Positions 33,640 through 44,666 of a DNA stretch of 64,000 nucleotides are shown in pieces; within the stretch, counting starts at the first letter, position 1, and every line of letters starts with the position of its first letter. Below the pieces are notes generated by a model, which was given only the letters and a program-made list of their open reading frames with translations, searched no databases and was not told the DNA's origin. Source of the DNA: Dendrobium chrysotoxum (taxonomy: Eukaryota; Streptophyta; Magnoliopsida; Asparagales; Orchidaceae); NCBI GenBank assembly GCA_019925795.1, contig CM034300.1:37035390-37099389 (forward strand), given 5' to 3'. The position numbers were made by a program, and so were the translations under genes.

Positions 33640-35070
33640 CTAATGGTTCTTAAGGTGCTAAAGGTTTCAAAGGACAGTGGTTTTGTGAAGATATCTTCCT
33701 GTTAGTTTTTAGTGGCTATATGATGTAGCTCTGTCTCCTTTGGTAACATGGTGCTTAATGAAGTGGTGCATGATATCGATGTGTTTGGTCCTGGAGTATT
33801 AGATTGGATTCTTTGAAATATAGATGGCACTATTGTTATCATATATGATAGAAAGTGTGCCTATAGGAAGTCCTAAATTAAGAATTTTTTGCTTTAACCA
33901 AAGGACTTGGGCCACACAACTTCATAAGGCAATGTATTCAGCTTAAGTAGTGGATAGTGCAACTGAGTTCTATTTTCAACTGGACGAGGAGACTAAGGAC
34001 TATCCTATGAATTGACATGTTCCCGAGGTGATCCTTCTATCCATCCTACATCCTGCAAAGTCAAAATCAAAATATCCTATAATTTTAAAGGAGGTGTTGT
34101 ACCTAGGATAACAGATTCCTAAGTCTTAGGTTCCTAAAAGATATCAAAGAATTCTTTTAACAGTAGTCAGGTGGAACTCTTTTGGATTAGCCTGAAATCT
34201 AGCACAGAGATAAACACTAAACATAATATCATATCTACTAGCAGTCGGGTAAAGAATTAATCTAATTATTTCTCTATACTTCTTCTGATCAACAGATTTT
34301 CTATTTGAATCCTTATCTAACTGGACATTGAAACTCATGGGAGTATTGATTGGCTTGGCTTTATCCATTTCATATTTCCTCAGGATGTCCTTAATGTATT
34401 TTGATTGATTAAGAAAAGTTCCATCATCTATTTGCCTTATGCTAAATCCTAGAAAGAAGGATAATTCTCCGATCATACTCATCTCAAATTCCTTACTCCT
34501 TATTTTAGAAAAATCATCACATAAATTTTTATCAGAATATCTAAAAAGTATATCATCAATATAGATCTGGATAATGAGTAATTCATCTCCTACTCTCCTC
34601 AGAAGAAGGGTGGTGTCTACACTCCCCTTAATAAACTCTCTTTCCAATAGGAATGTGCTAAGCCTCTCATATCATACTTTGGGTGCCTATTTTAATCTGT
34701 ACAAAGCCATTTTTAATTTGAAAATATGATTTGGAAATTGGAATTCTCAAAGCCAGGGAGTTGTTCTACAAACACATCTTCCTTTATTATCCATTTAAAA
34801 AGGCACTCTTTACATCCATTTGGAAAAGCTTAAATCCCTTATAACAGGCAAAGGCTGGTAGTACTGTAATGGCTTCCAAACAGGCTACAGGGGTAAAGGT
34901 TTCCTCAAAATTTATCCCTTATATTTAGTTGTACTACATAGCCACTAATCTTTCCTTATTCCTAACCACCACACAAGAATCATTCATTTTATTCTTAAAG
35001 ACCCATTTGGTTCCTACTACACTCTGGTCCTTAGGTCTTTCTTCCAGCTCCAAAACATCATTCCTAACAA
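33640..35070 (-). pseudogene. pol: Copia reverse transcriptase and RNase H (decayed)
   Basis: RT begins after the integrase tail (VVGTKWVFKNKMNDS-like, about 35000), then FQMDVKSAFLNG (about 34790) holding the first catalytic Asp, then in another frame YIDDILF (about 34549-34568) with both catalytic Asp kept, and FLGFSIRQIDDGTFLNQSKY...NTPMSFNVQLDKDS (34144-34647). RNase H follows: YFDFDFAG, AEYIALRSCVAQVLWLKQ and DNNSAIYISKNPI...RTKHID (about 33640-34140). This order is that of RVT_2 plus copia RNase H. Several stops and frameshifts, notably a break in RT after FLNG. Copies element RNA into DNA in the virus-like particle when intact. Confidence 0.9.
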
Positions 35071-36010
35071 ATTGGTTTAGTTCCTCTTGCATGGCTAGGA
35101 TCTAGAATTCATCAGAAAGGGCATGATTGTTGTTAGTGGATTCAATCATTGAAATAAAGGCAGAGTGGTTTAATTCTTTTCTAAGTCCATGCCTAGTTCT
35201 AACACCTTCAGAAGGGTCTCCTAAGATCAGTTCTTTAGGATGACTCGAAGAATATCTCCATTCTTTAGGCAGTGAAACTTTAGGTTCTATCCTAAACCCT
35301 CTAGAATTATCAGATTCAACAAACACAATATGAGTGGTCTCCTCAATAATTAGGGTTCTTTTATTGAAGACTCTATAGGATTTCTTAATACTTGTGTAAC
35401 CTAGCAACACTCCTTCATCAGATTTTGGGTCAAACTTTCCTAGTTGAGACTTCCCATTATTCAGAATGAATACTTTACATCTAAAGATATGGAGGTGAGA
35501 GAGGTTGGGTGTCCTACCCTTAAGAATTTCATAGGGTGTTTTGTTCAGCTTAGATCTAAGATTTATCCTATTCATAACATAACAGGCTTTATTCACAGCT
35601 TCTACCCAAAAGTATTTAGGAAGTAAGTACTCAGCTAACATGGCTCCAGTAGCTTCTACCAGGGTCATGTTCTTTCTTTTAGCTACCCCGTTCTACTGAG
35701 GGGTCCTAGGAGCTAAAAAATTATGATCTATCCCTTGCTCCTTACTGTAGGTTTCAAACTTCTCATTTTCAAATTCTCCACCATGATCACTATGAATAGT
35801 CACAATCTCACACCCTAGCTTCCTCTGAATATAAGTGGAAAAAGATCTAAAGTCATCGAATGATTCACTTTTATGAGACAGGAATCTAACCCAGGTGAAC
35901 CTCAAATAATCATCAACAATCACATACCCAAAGACTTTCCCTCATAAGCTTGAAGTGTTGACATGTCCAAAGAGATCCATGTGAAGGACTTCTAAGGGTT
36001 TACTAGTGTT
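35071..36010 (-). pseudogene. pol: Copia integrase (decayed)
   Basis: Core domain: a broken HMDL-like start near 35980, VDDYLRFTWVRFLSHKSES, then TIHSDHGGEFENEKFE with the second catalytic Asp, APRTPQ-stop-NG and KRKNMTLVEA with the catalytic Glu (35600-35923). The copia C-terminal part continues in frame: PKYFWVEAVNKACYVMNRI, TPYEILKGRTPNLSHLHIF, GVLLGYTSIKKSYRVFNKRT (35102-35668). A TAG at 35693-35695 interrupts Q-NG; the same TAG is in the sister element at 49491-49493. Would insert the cDNA with a 5-bp stagger, which agrees with the 5-bp duplications seen here. Confidence 0.9.
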
Positions 36011-36600
36011 TATGTCTTTAATTAAGTGGAAACAGGATTTGACTTGCTTCCCTAACTGATAAGCATCACACAGGTGGTCCTTAGTGAACTCTAGCTTGGG
36101 GACATCTCTCACTAAGTTTTTTGGGTGATCTTCCTAAGGCTTTTCATGCTTGCATGCCATAATCTCCTATTCTACAGCCATAATTCATCAATAATTAATT
36201 TTAAGCAAATAGTAATATCAACTTTAAAGTAATTCAAATCTTGCATGTAAACATTGTTGAACCTTTTTTCCTGCAAAATAATTTTGTCATTTAAGCTTAT
36301 AAGGCAGTAAGTTGGCAGAAATTTTATGTTGAAGCCTTTATCACAGAGTTAGCTGATGCTGAGTAGATTGTGTTTCAGTCCATCTACTAGTAAAATATTT
36401 TCAATGATAAAATTTTTTGAATCACCAATTATACCTAATCCCACCACTCTCCAGGTGGTATTGTCTCCAAGTGTTACCTTACCTCCTACCCTGGTCTCTA
36501 GCGAAATGAATTGATTTACATCTTCAGTCATATGCCTTAAATAATTGTTGTCCAGGTATCACATGCTCTCACGAGATCTTTTATGAGAGCATCCCTACAA
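36011..36600 (-). pseudogene. pol: Copia protease end and GAG-pre-integrase domain (decayed)
   Basis: YLDNNYLRHMTEDVNQFISL (about 36500-36565) matches the copia protease active-site block, usually YLDSGCSRHMTG; the aspartate is kept but the following Ser-Gly is lost. It is followed by KVTLGDNTTWRVVGLGIIG and LLVDGLKHNLLSIS (36349-36531), then a RLWHASMKSLRK-like pre-integrase segment near 36130. Stops are frequent. Confidence 0.8.
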
Positions 36601-38386
36601 AATTATCAGATGTCAGATTTTGGAACCCAAACAGGTTTGGGTCCCTTGTGATGAAAAAAAGAATGCGATACATGCATGCTATACTGTGAATTTTACAATT
36701 TTGGTCTCCACACTAAATGTGTTCTATGGTGAATGGTGCAAGTGTGGGAGATATGTCCTAGGATGCCACAAGAAAAATATCTAACACCAGGAAAAAGGAT
36801 TTACTAATCTATTTGAGTTATAGTGCCTCTTCCTAGATTTGAATGATGCATGCTTTGTTGATGTTTTATAAAACCCTACAAGTGAAGGTGGTGTTTTATT
36901 TTGCTCTAATGCAATGATGTTTTCTCTTAGAAATTCATTTGCCTTTTCATAGCTTGCCACTTGCTATTTCAATGCATTCTCACTACTATCTAAATCACAT
37001 GCCATGGTGTCTAATTTTTTGAAAGAAATTTCTAAATTAGTATGTGATGTTTTCAAGGAATCATGCTTAGTAGTTAGATCAAGATGACTTTTGTTTAAAG
37101 AATCAAATTCAACTAGTAAAGTCATATGATTGCTATCCAGAGTTGATTGATCTTTTTTAAAAATTTTATGCTCTTTCTACAGATTTAAAAATTCAATTTT
37201 TAGGCTTGCATGAGCTTTCTTGAGCTTCCTACATGAAGAATGAATTCTTTCAAAAACTTTAAATAATTGATCATATATTAACTCACATACCTCCTCTTGG
37301 CTAGAGTGACCAAGATCATCAGTCATTAAGCACAGATTTATAATCTCCTCTTCTGCTTCAGTTTCAGAGGAGTCTGATGCTGAGTCATCCCAGAAAGCTT
37401 TTTGTATCTTTTTCTTTTCCTTCCTGAACTTAGGCTTTTCTTCAACTTTCTCCTTGCTTGGGTGAGCTTTCAGAGTTGGGTAATCTGACTTCAGGTGCCC
37501 TGGCTTCCGACATTCAAAATAGATAATGTCAGAAGTAATATTAGAATGCTTATTATTCTTACCTTTATTCCACTTCTGATAATACTTTTGTTTCTTCCTC
37601 AAGAAGCTCTTAAATATCCTTGTGATTAAGGCATGTCATCATCATCAGAATCATAAGAGCCAGAGTTAGAGTTATTAGCCTTCAGGGCGATAGTTTTTTC
37701 CTTTTTCTTCTCACCTGCATCAAGCTGCCTTTGGTTCACTCCTTGCTCGTAAGCAACTACTGATCTAAGTAAGTTATCAATTGAATAGGTATTCATATCC
37801 TTAGATTCAGAAATGAGAGTAATTTTTGCATCAAAGGAAGAAGGAATACATAGCAAATTCTTGTTCACTTTTTCATAATTAATGAGTTCTCCTCCTAAGG
37901 TATATAACGAGGTAATAATTTGTGTAAATCAGTATACATCTCAGAAATTGATTCATTGGGTTTCATGCGAAATAGTTCATAATTATGCAAATGAATGTTT
38001 AGTCTAGATTGTTTAACCTCGTTCGTTCCTTCATAGGTAATGCATAATAAATCCCAAATTTCTTTCCCAATTGCACAAATTGAAACACGCATAAAATCTT
38101 CAGATTTTAATGCATAGAAAAAGTATTTCAAACATTTAGCATTCAATTGAGCAAGATCTCTATCATCAATTATCCATTTAGAAAAAGGGATTTCAGTTTT
38201 AATACCATTAACAAGTCTATAAGGTGCAGTATAACCTTCTTTAATAAGCATCCACATACGATAATAGATCGATTACAAAAAGGTGGACATGCGAGTTTTT
38301 CAAAAATCAAAAGGAATATTATCAAATAAAGGTGGTCAAGTAATAGAATATCCTTCCATGGTGTTACGATTACCAAAGTTAGCCAT
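36601..38386 (-). pseudogene. gag: SIRE-type gag with long coiled-coil tail (decayed)
   Basis: ATG at 38386 gives MANFGNRNTMEGYSIT-stop-PPLFDN, the SIRE gag N-terminus. It continues RMWMLIKEGYTAPYRLVNGI and NYELFRMKPNESISEMYTDL (37895-38257), the UBN2-type segment, then an acidic DSDDDD stretch and a knuckle FECRKPGHLKSDYPTL, which has Tyr where the first and last Cys should be (about 37475-37525). After it come a WDDSASDSSETEAEEE acidic tract and a coiled-coil-like segment (HSSCRKLKKAHASLKIEFLNL, onward to about 36950). Visible stops at Arg, Trp and Gln codons are all explained by C-to-T or G-to-A changes. Forms the particle and packages RNA when intact. Confidence 0.88.
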
Positions 38387-38432
38387 GGATCAAAAGTCAA
38401 AAGTTTTCCAAAACTTGATTTTATGAATCCCA

Positions 38433-38443
38433 CTCTGATACCA
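38433..38443 (-). other. Primer binding site (tRNA-iMet)
   Basis: Complement reads TGGTATCAGAG, an exact match to the start of the usual copia iMet site, two bases inside the 5' LTR end. Confidence 0.9.
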
Positions 38444-38445
38444 CT

Positions 38446-40312
38446 TGGAAGTTTGTTAGGGTTGTTAAGATCTTATGAACTAGTCCCAAGGCAACCAAGA
38501 GGGGGGTGAATTGGTATTTTAAAAATTCTTACACAAATAGAAAAAGATTTTTAACCTTTTGAATATTTTAAAATACAACCAGTTAAAGCAAAAGTAGATA
38601 ATCAAAATCAGATATTTTAACCATAGATCAGATCATAGAAATATATGGAAATTAAATTACATAAAAGTAAATGAAAAGAGCACACCAAATTTATAGTAGT
38701 TCAGTCAACTTGACCTACGTCCACTCCTCGGGGCCTCCCCTGTAGGTATTGCACTAAAAACTATAGTGACTCTCCTTTTGCTCCTATAGCAAAGAGGAGA
38801 AGCCCTTACAAAATCTTTCCACCGACATCGGTGAGGCAGAGAACCTTGACTCCTTTTTCTTCCTCCTGAAGTAGGTAGAGAACCCTAACTCCTTTTGCTT
38901 CTTCCTAAAGCAGGTAGAGATCCCATAATCCTTTTGCTTCCTCCTGAAGCAGGCAGAGAACCCAACTCCTTTTGCATCCTTCTGAAGCAGGCAGAGAACC
39001 TAGATCTGATGCTGATAATCATCTCCCTAGTGCCACCATGAAACCAAGGAAGAAGAAGGAATATGACGATCAAATTCTTGCTTGGAGCAACATTCGTGAA
39101 TCTCCTCACAAACTCCCCCTCACAAAATCCTCTCTCTCTCTCCCAAACTCTCCTTTTCCTCTAAACTCTCTTGGAGTAGAAAAACTAGCAAAAGAATGCT
39201 GAAGAGATGTTTAAAGAGCTTAAATAGAAGGCCTTAAGAAGTGCCCTAAAATTCAACTTATCGACTATATCATCTAAGATGATATGTCAATTGTCCTGTA
39301 TGATAAGTACAAAATCAGCAATTTTGCCAGGACGATTGCCATTGTCTGGACGATCAGAAGAAATACTTTCTACATATCATCCAGGATGATTTTACGATCG
39401 TCTAGGATGATTACTTCAACTTGAGTGGAAAATGACAAATCGTCCAGACAAACGTTCAGGTTGTCCAGGATGATATCCTGGATGATCAGAAGAAAATAAG
39501 GGTTTTCATCCTAGACGATCAGTTAATTTCGAGTGGAAATCGACAAATTGTCTCGCACATTGTTCGGGATGTCCAGGATGATCAGATGAAATCATGGTTT
39601 TCATCCAGGATAATTATAGATCATCCCATGAAATATAAAGGATCGTCCGAGATAATAGGGGCGATCGTCCGAGATAATAGGGGCGATCATCCTGTACAAT
39701 ATGATTGATCAATTAAACCATAATTAGTCTCCTAATCAAGGTATCATTTTTGGCAAAATTGTAATGAACCATCCAAGATGATATAAGATTGTCTTGTACA
39801 ATCAGAACAAAATTCTAAAAATATAAAATTCCCTAAAAATGTTATTGGCGGCTGATTTCTGGATTTGTACTGATCATCCTGTATGATAAAATATCATCTA
39901 GGATGATAAATTAATGAAACTTAATAAACAGGGATGCCCTAATCAGGGTTTCTATTTTGAACTAATCGTCCAGGTTGATTTTGGATTGTCCTGTATGATA
40001 TGCTCAAAATTTAGAAAACTCTCAAACTCACCAAATTTCTCCCCTAAGTGTGTGTGTGCAAGGTTACTTAGCATCAGGATCCATCTTATTACATTTAACT
40101 CAAGAAAAGGTAAAAACTATTAGAATTTAAACTTACAGACTGACTCAGTCCTAGTCTACCCAATCTTGAGCTGGCTTGAATTGCAATTGACTTTATGAAC
40201 CTGAAAAGTTAGTAGGCATGGGCAACTAAAATAGATGTGTAGTAGTAATAGTAGAGAAGCAGGAATGTTTGATATTATCAAAACTATAGTGTTTGAATCC
40301 TGATTTGCAACA
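38446..40312 (-). repeat. 5' LTR of the 11.7 kb SIRE-type element
   Basis: 1867 bp, TG (38446) to CA (40312), followed by TGAGG. Dyad array about 39260-39990, TATA-like CTATTTAA (complement of 39220-39227), 39-bp repeats about 38830-39005. It carries an exact 22-bp tandem duplication (39641-39662 and 39663-39684) not seen in the 3' LTR. Confidence 0.92.
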
Positions 40313-40317
40313 TGAGG

Positions 40318-41125
40318 AAGATTCAAAATCTTGCTTTCTTCAAGATTTATTAACAATACCCCATGAAGCTTCATAGGAACACCAAACAATTTCAAATATG
40401 ATTGATTTTTTATTATAACAAACCAAATTATTAATATTAAGCAAAAAAAGGTAATGGTTTGAAGCAACTCTTGGAAGATGTTTAATAAAAGTAAAAGAAA
40501 TTTTCAACAATGCTTGAGAATTTAATCAAATTCTGTCTAATCTTTCCCATATGTGAGCAAGCCATTTATTATTGCACCAAGTAAATTTTGGGCCAATAGA
40601 ACAAATATCATGATAATCATTTTTTCTTAAAAATTCCTTCATCTCTTTAGGACCTTGAGTAAACATGAATCTTTTTCTACCTTTCTTTTCTTAGTTGGAT
40701 AGAATAAAATTAAAATCTCCTCCCATAATGCAAGGATGATCATTAGACGTATGCTCTTCAATTAAATTCCACATATTTATACTTTCAGGCAAATCAGTAT
40801 TACCATATACAATAGGCACAGCCTAGTTTATGCCATTAGGAAATTTTAGATTACAAATAATACATTGGTTGGAAGATTCTAACAAGTAAATGAGGAAATA
40901 CTATTTTTCCATAACGCAAGAATAGCACCTGATGTTCCTCTAGCAGCCATATGATAGAAATCCCAATCAGAACCAATAATTCTTCCAACTTCATTATAAT
41001 CCATGGAATTGAATTTAGTTTCCACTAATCCAATAAAAAGAAAACATCATTTTCCAACACCAAACTTCTCAAATATAGGAAGCTTCTTTCTTAGCTCCCC
41101 TACAATTTCAAAATAATAAAGAAGA
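40318..41125 (-). pseudogene. LINE ORF2: APE-type endonuclease part
   Basis: Continues the LINE across the copia insertion. LVETKFNS (about 41020-41045) holds the metal-binding Glu of the ETK motif, followed by IIGSDWDFYHMAARGTSGAI, then IMGGDFNFILS (about 40700-40735), the GDFN motif. The C-terminal part runs to the insertion site at 40318 with stops and frameshifts. An intact enzyme would nick target DNA to start insertion. Confidence 0.78.
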
Positions 41126-41640
41126 CATTTTAAGAAATAAATGGGGAAGAGGCCCCAGCACCTATTTGGTTTCCATCTCCTCTTTTAAATCTATGGTTGT
41201 CCTTTATAGGACCTAACCAGCTCAATTCTTTCTTAAACTTATTCTTTTGAAAAGATTTTGGTGAAACTTTACCCATCATATTAGATGCTGGAGAAACAAT
41301 TTTAACACTTCCACAACCATTACGGGTATCAACTTTCTCAAACAAAGAAATAGAGGAATTGAAAGTTGATTTCGGTAAGTTCAACTTGCTTTGATGGCCT
41401 TCATGAAAATCTTAATTTTTTTGCTATTAAATGACATCTTTTTTCAGGAGCATCTGCAATTGAGAAAGTATTATCACCTTTTGGAACTGCAAAAAAACTT
41501 TTTATAGCATCAGTTTTATTTGGATCAATCGCATCATCAGGAATCATAGCATCCTCTTGAATCACAGCAACATCTAGAAACGTAGCAACATCTAAAAAAG
41601 TAGTAACCTCTAGAAACTCAGCAACATTTCGAAAATCTGA
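41126..41640 (-). other. LINE ORF1 tail / ORF1-ORF2 junction
   Basis: Holds the open piece 41130-41384 (basic, Ser-rich, FKKELSWLGPIKDN) and a region where ACATCTAGAAACGTAGCAAC-like units repeat (about 41560-41630), giving short tandem V-A-x-F repeats on the minus strand. Probably the variable C-terminal tail of ORF1. Confidence 0.45.
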
Positions 41641-43790
41641 AATTAGTTTAATAAGATTCTTGTCTTCCTTTCAAATTCAAATCTTCATAAGCAACAACGC
41701 CAGCAACATCATTAACAATATATTTTGCTCCTTTATCATTAGGAAATTTTGAAATAGTTTCTTCAGAATTAATTTCTTCAAGATAAACTATATTATCAGA
41801 AAGAGCAATTGATTTATCAGAAACAGGAGCAGATTTTATAGGTTCTGCTTGAGTAGTTTCACAATCGATTCCAGCAACATATGGATCAGAATCTTCAATA
41901 GGTTTAAGAAAATCCTTTATAGAAAATTTATCAACAAACAAATTAGTGTTGGATCTAAAAGATTTATTCTGTATGTTAGAAACAAATCTCTTAGAAGAAT
42001 TGATTTTATTCCTTCTATAGTTCATATAAATCCAAGGACCATAGCTCTTAGAATTGAAATCACTAATTTCACCAGACTTCATTTCTTCTTTTGAATTATC
42101 ATAATTCACTTCAATTTCTTAAGCAACCACTACTCCTTTGTTCACTTCTGAATTAGATAAAATAGTACCATTATTCTAATTAGTAGACATTTTATCATAG
42201 GTAGTTTGAGTGTGGAAAATTTATCGTAATTGAAATAGAATACTGAAATCTTTTCATATTCAATTTTTTGAAAAAAATCTTCCATGAGAACCTTCAATCC
42301 AAATACCGAGGGGGAGTTGAGAATCAAGTTTAATGCAAACACAAACTCTTACAAATTCCCTTCTTCCCCAATTAAACATATTACTATCTATGAACATAGG
42401 AGAACCCACCATAGAAGCTACTTGAGCAATGTTAATTTAATCCCAATAATATAAAGGAAGATGAGGCATACAGATCCACATAGGTGAAAACAAATCCTTC
42501 ATTGATAGGGGTGAGAACTCAGGAGTTCAAAGCTCCATTCCAATAATATGACCACCAACAAACCATGGTCCTCCACTAAAAACTAATTCTCTTACTTCTG
42601 AAGAATGAAATGAGCATAGCAACCAGTCCATTCCAAAATTGGTAAGGTGAAAAGAACCAAACTTACTCCATTGTTTCCTTAATTCTATACTTATCACATA
42701 ATAAGGAACAGAGTTACCAATCACCTTAATGACCAAAGAATTATGAAGTCTGAGAATATTTGCTTTTTCATTATCATAATGTAATTTAACAGCAACTCCA
42801 TCTTCTAACATCTCTATGACTTTTTCAGGATTAATCAATTTGATATTCGGTATTTTTCTCCCAGCATTAATAGGATTATTCATAAAATTTGAAGAATTTT
42901 TAACATCTTCAGACACATTCCCTCAAACATTAGAAATATCAAAAAAATTGCTTGACAAGATGACATTTCCTTTATTAGAAGAATTAGAATTAATATCAAC
43001 CTTTGAAGAAATAATGGAATTGACGTATTTTTTAACATAAGAAATAGAATCCATAATAGTTTTCTCGAAAGAAACACACTTACCTTCTTCTTTATTACCA
43101 TTCTTGAAACAATCAGATTTAGAATTAAAAAATCTGTTAACTTTTAATTTTGGACCAGCTGAAGATGATGCCTCTAAATCATTCGGTCTTCCTTGCAATA
43201 CCAAATCACACTTCAATTTATCCTGATAAACGATGCTTTTATAAAAAGAATCTTGAACTTCAGAAATAATGTTTTTATCCTTATCGACCACCGAGTCCTT
43301 ATTCAATCTAATAGAAGAATTTCTTGCATCAGTAATATCTTTGATCAACAAAGGAGCTCCAAAGATAGGTTTGACAGATGATCCATTCGAAGAGTAAGTA
43401 ATAATCACCGTTAAAAGCCATCGATCATCCCTTACCATAACGATGAACTAAAACTAGCCTTGAATCTCCAAGTCCCAACCTATTCTTCTTCCCAAAAACA
43501 TTTGCCACCTAATTCTTCACTACCAAACCTCTTCTAGCATCCCACTACTACTACATAGCCAACAAGTCACTCTCAATCAAAGAGGCCCTTTCTACCAGCT
43601 CACAGAAGTCTATATTGTGAAATAAAACTAGTGGTTGCCACAGACTATCCCAACACCTTCTTAGAAACCAATAGCACTTATCCTTAGAAGTACAAATCAA
43701 TTAGGGAGCATTCCTATCGCATACTATATAACTACCATCTTCCCCTAAACCAACCTCAAAAAATTCTCCTGCAGCTGTTATAATGTAGGC
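41641..43790 (-). pseudogene. LINE ORF1 with DUF4283-type RNA-binding domain (decayed)
   Basis: An N-terminal part is readable above 43440 (VANVFGKKNRLGLGDSRLVL region), then 42923-43438, then DUF4283 in 42527-42916: KLHYDNEKANILRLHNSLVI, WSKFGSFHLTNFGMDWLLC, SGGPWFVGGHIIGMEL. This is followed by PMWICMPHLPLYYWD, IAQVASMVGSPMFIDSN and R-x-x-F-V-R-V-C-V-x-I, as usual in plant LINE ORF1. The expected zinc knuckle after YEKISVFYFNYDKF has lost its Cys residues. The tail 41648-42109 starts near YGPWIYMNYRRNK. Several stops; not functional. The true start is uncertain. Confidence 0.72.
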
Positions 43791-43895
43791 AATGGTACAA
43801 ATCATGCTAAAAATATATCTATAAATTCATCCCAACTGATAACAAGGGTGACTCAAAGGCTAAAAAATAGTAATTTGACCAACAAAATGAATATT

Positions 43896-44649
43896 AAAAT
43901 ATCATACACCATATTATAGTGTAACATAATATAGTATACTATAAAATAGTATACAATATCTATTATAATATGTCATGACAAGTTATTATATGTTATAGCA
44001 CATTATGATATATTTTTATATGTTATAATATAATTTAGTCAAATTTATAGTAGCATAAATCATTAAAATACTAGTTAAAAGGTTAAGATGATGAAATTGG
44101 ATTAAACTTATATAGGATTTCATGGTGAGTTCAACCTCTCTTTGAATTTCTCCTTTTGTTAACCTAATCACTAGTGCTCAACCTCACCAACTAATAGAAA
44201 TATAGCTAATAGTAGCTTAATTTCTAGAAGACTCTAAATCTCATTAAAACTATTCTCTAACCTAATCAACCAGTCCTCTACTACTTTGGGATCTACCATT
44301 CCCTTAAACCTTAGAGGTTTCAACCTTAATAACATCTATAAATGCCAGTGAACAACATTAGATTTGATAAAGGAAATTTTTCTATAGGCCTCACCCATCA
44401 ACGATGCCATCAGACTAACAAACTATGAAATAGAATTAAAACTGACAATAGGAATTATACTTTGCACTAGTGCTGCCTAATTGGTACTCTACCTATCTAT
44501 CATATTTGGGTCTAACAGATCCATCAAACAACTTAACAGACATACACATAAAAATAAGTAGAAAAATTCCCCATATACTATCTATAAATATCTTACTTAA
44601 CTATAGATCATTTCCTATAACTCTATTTTACAATCAATCCCCCATCTAT
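43896..44649 (-). pseudogene. gag: Ty3/gypsy (Tekay/Del-type) gag scrap in AT-rich sequence
   Basis: RLKPLRFKGMVDPKVVEDWL followed by IRLENSFNEI (about 44225-44330, minus strand) is the gag N-terminal core, similar to the copy near 59690-59750. The rest is not readable: 43905-44100 is very AT-rich with repeated ATAGTATAC and TTATAATAT strings, and 44340-44649 shows no clear frame. It ends where homology to SIRE-type internal sequence begins. Confidence 0.6.
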
Positions 44650-44666
44650 TGTACCAGCTAATTAAT

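Larger units (their letters stand above)
28629..40312 (-). mobile_element. Complete SIRE/Maximus-type Ty1/copia element (11.7 kb)
   Basis: Limits are set by LTRs 28629-30508 and 38446-40312 and by a perfect TGAGG duplication (28624-28628, 40313-40317) that rejoins the LINE reading direction. In element order: LTR, primer site, gag with knuckle, coiled-coil segment, protease/pre-integrase, integrase, RT, RNase H, a 1.3 kb spacer, a dyad array with TATA-like box, an additional ORF, polypurine tract, LTR. Long LTRs, an iMet primer site, an acidic gag with a long coiled-coil tail and an extra ORF after pol fit the SIRE lineage. All genes carry stops, so it is dead. Confidence 0.92.
26531..43895 (-). 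mobile_element. L1-like plant LINE, split by a SIRE-type element
   Basis: Reads 5' to 3' from right to left: ORF1 (about 43790-41640), endonuclease (about 41125-40318), then after the inserted copia element (28629-40312) RT and RNase H (28628-26590), and an oligo(A) tail seen as T8 at about 26533-26540. Removing the insertion and one TGAGG gives about 5.7 kb, normal for plant L1 elements. AAAATATCAT precedes the tail and recurs at about 43896-43905; it may be the target duplication and set the 5' end, but this is AT-rich and uncertain. Both ORFs are full of stops. Confidence 0.78.
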
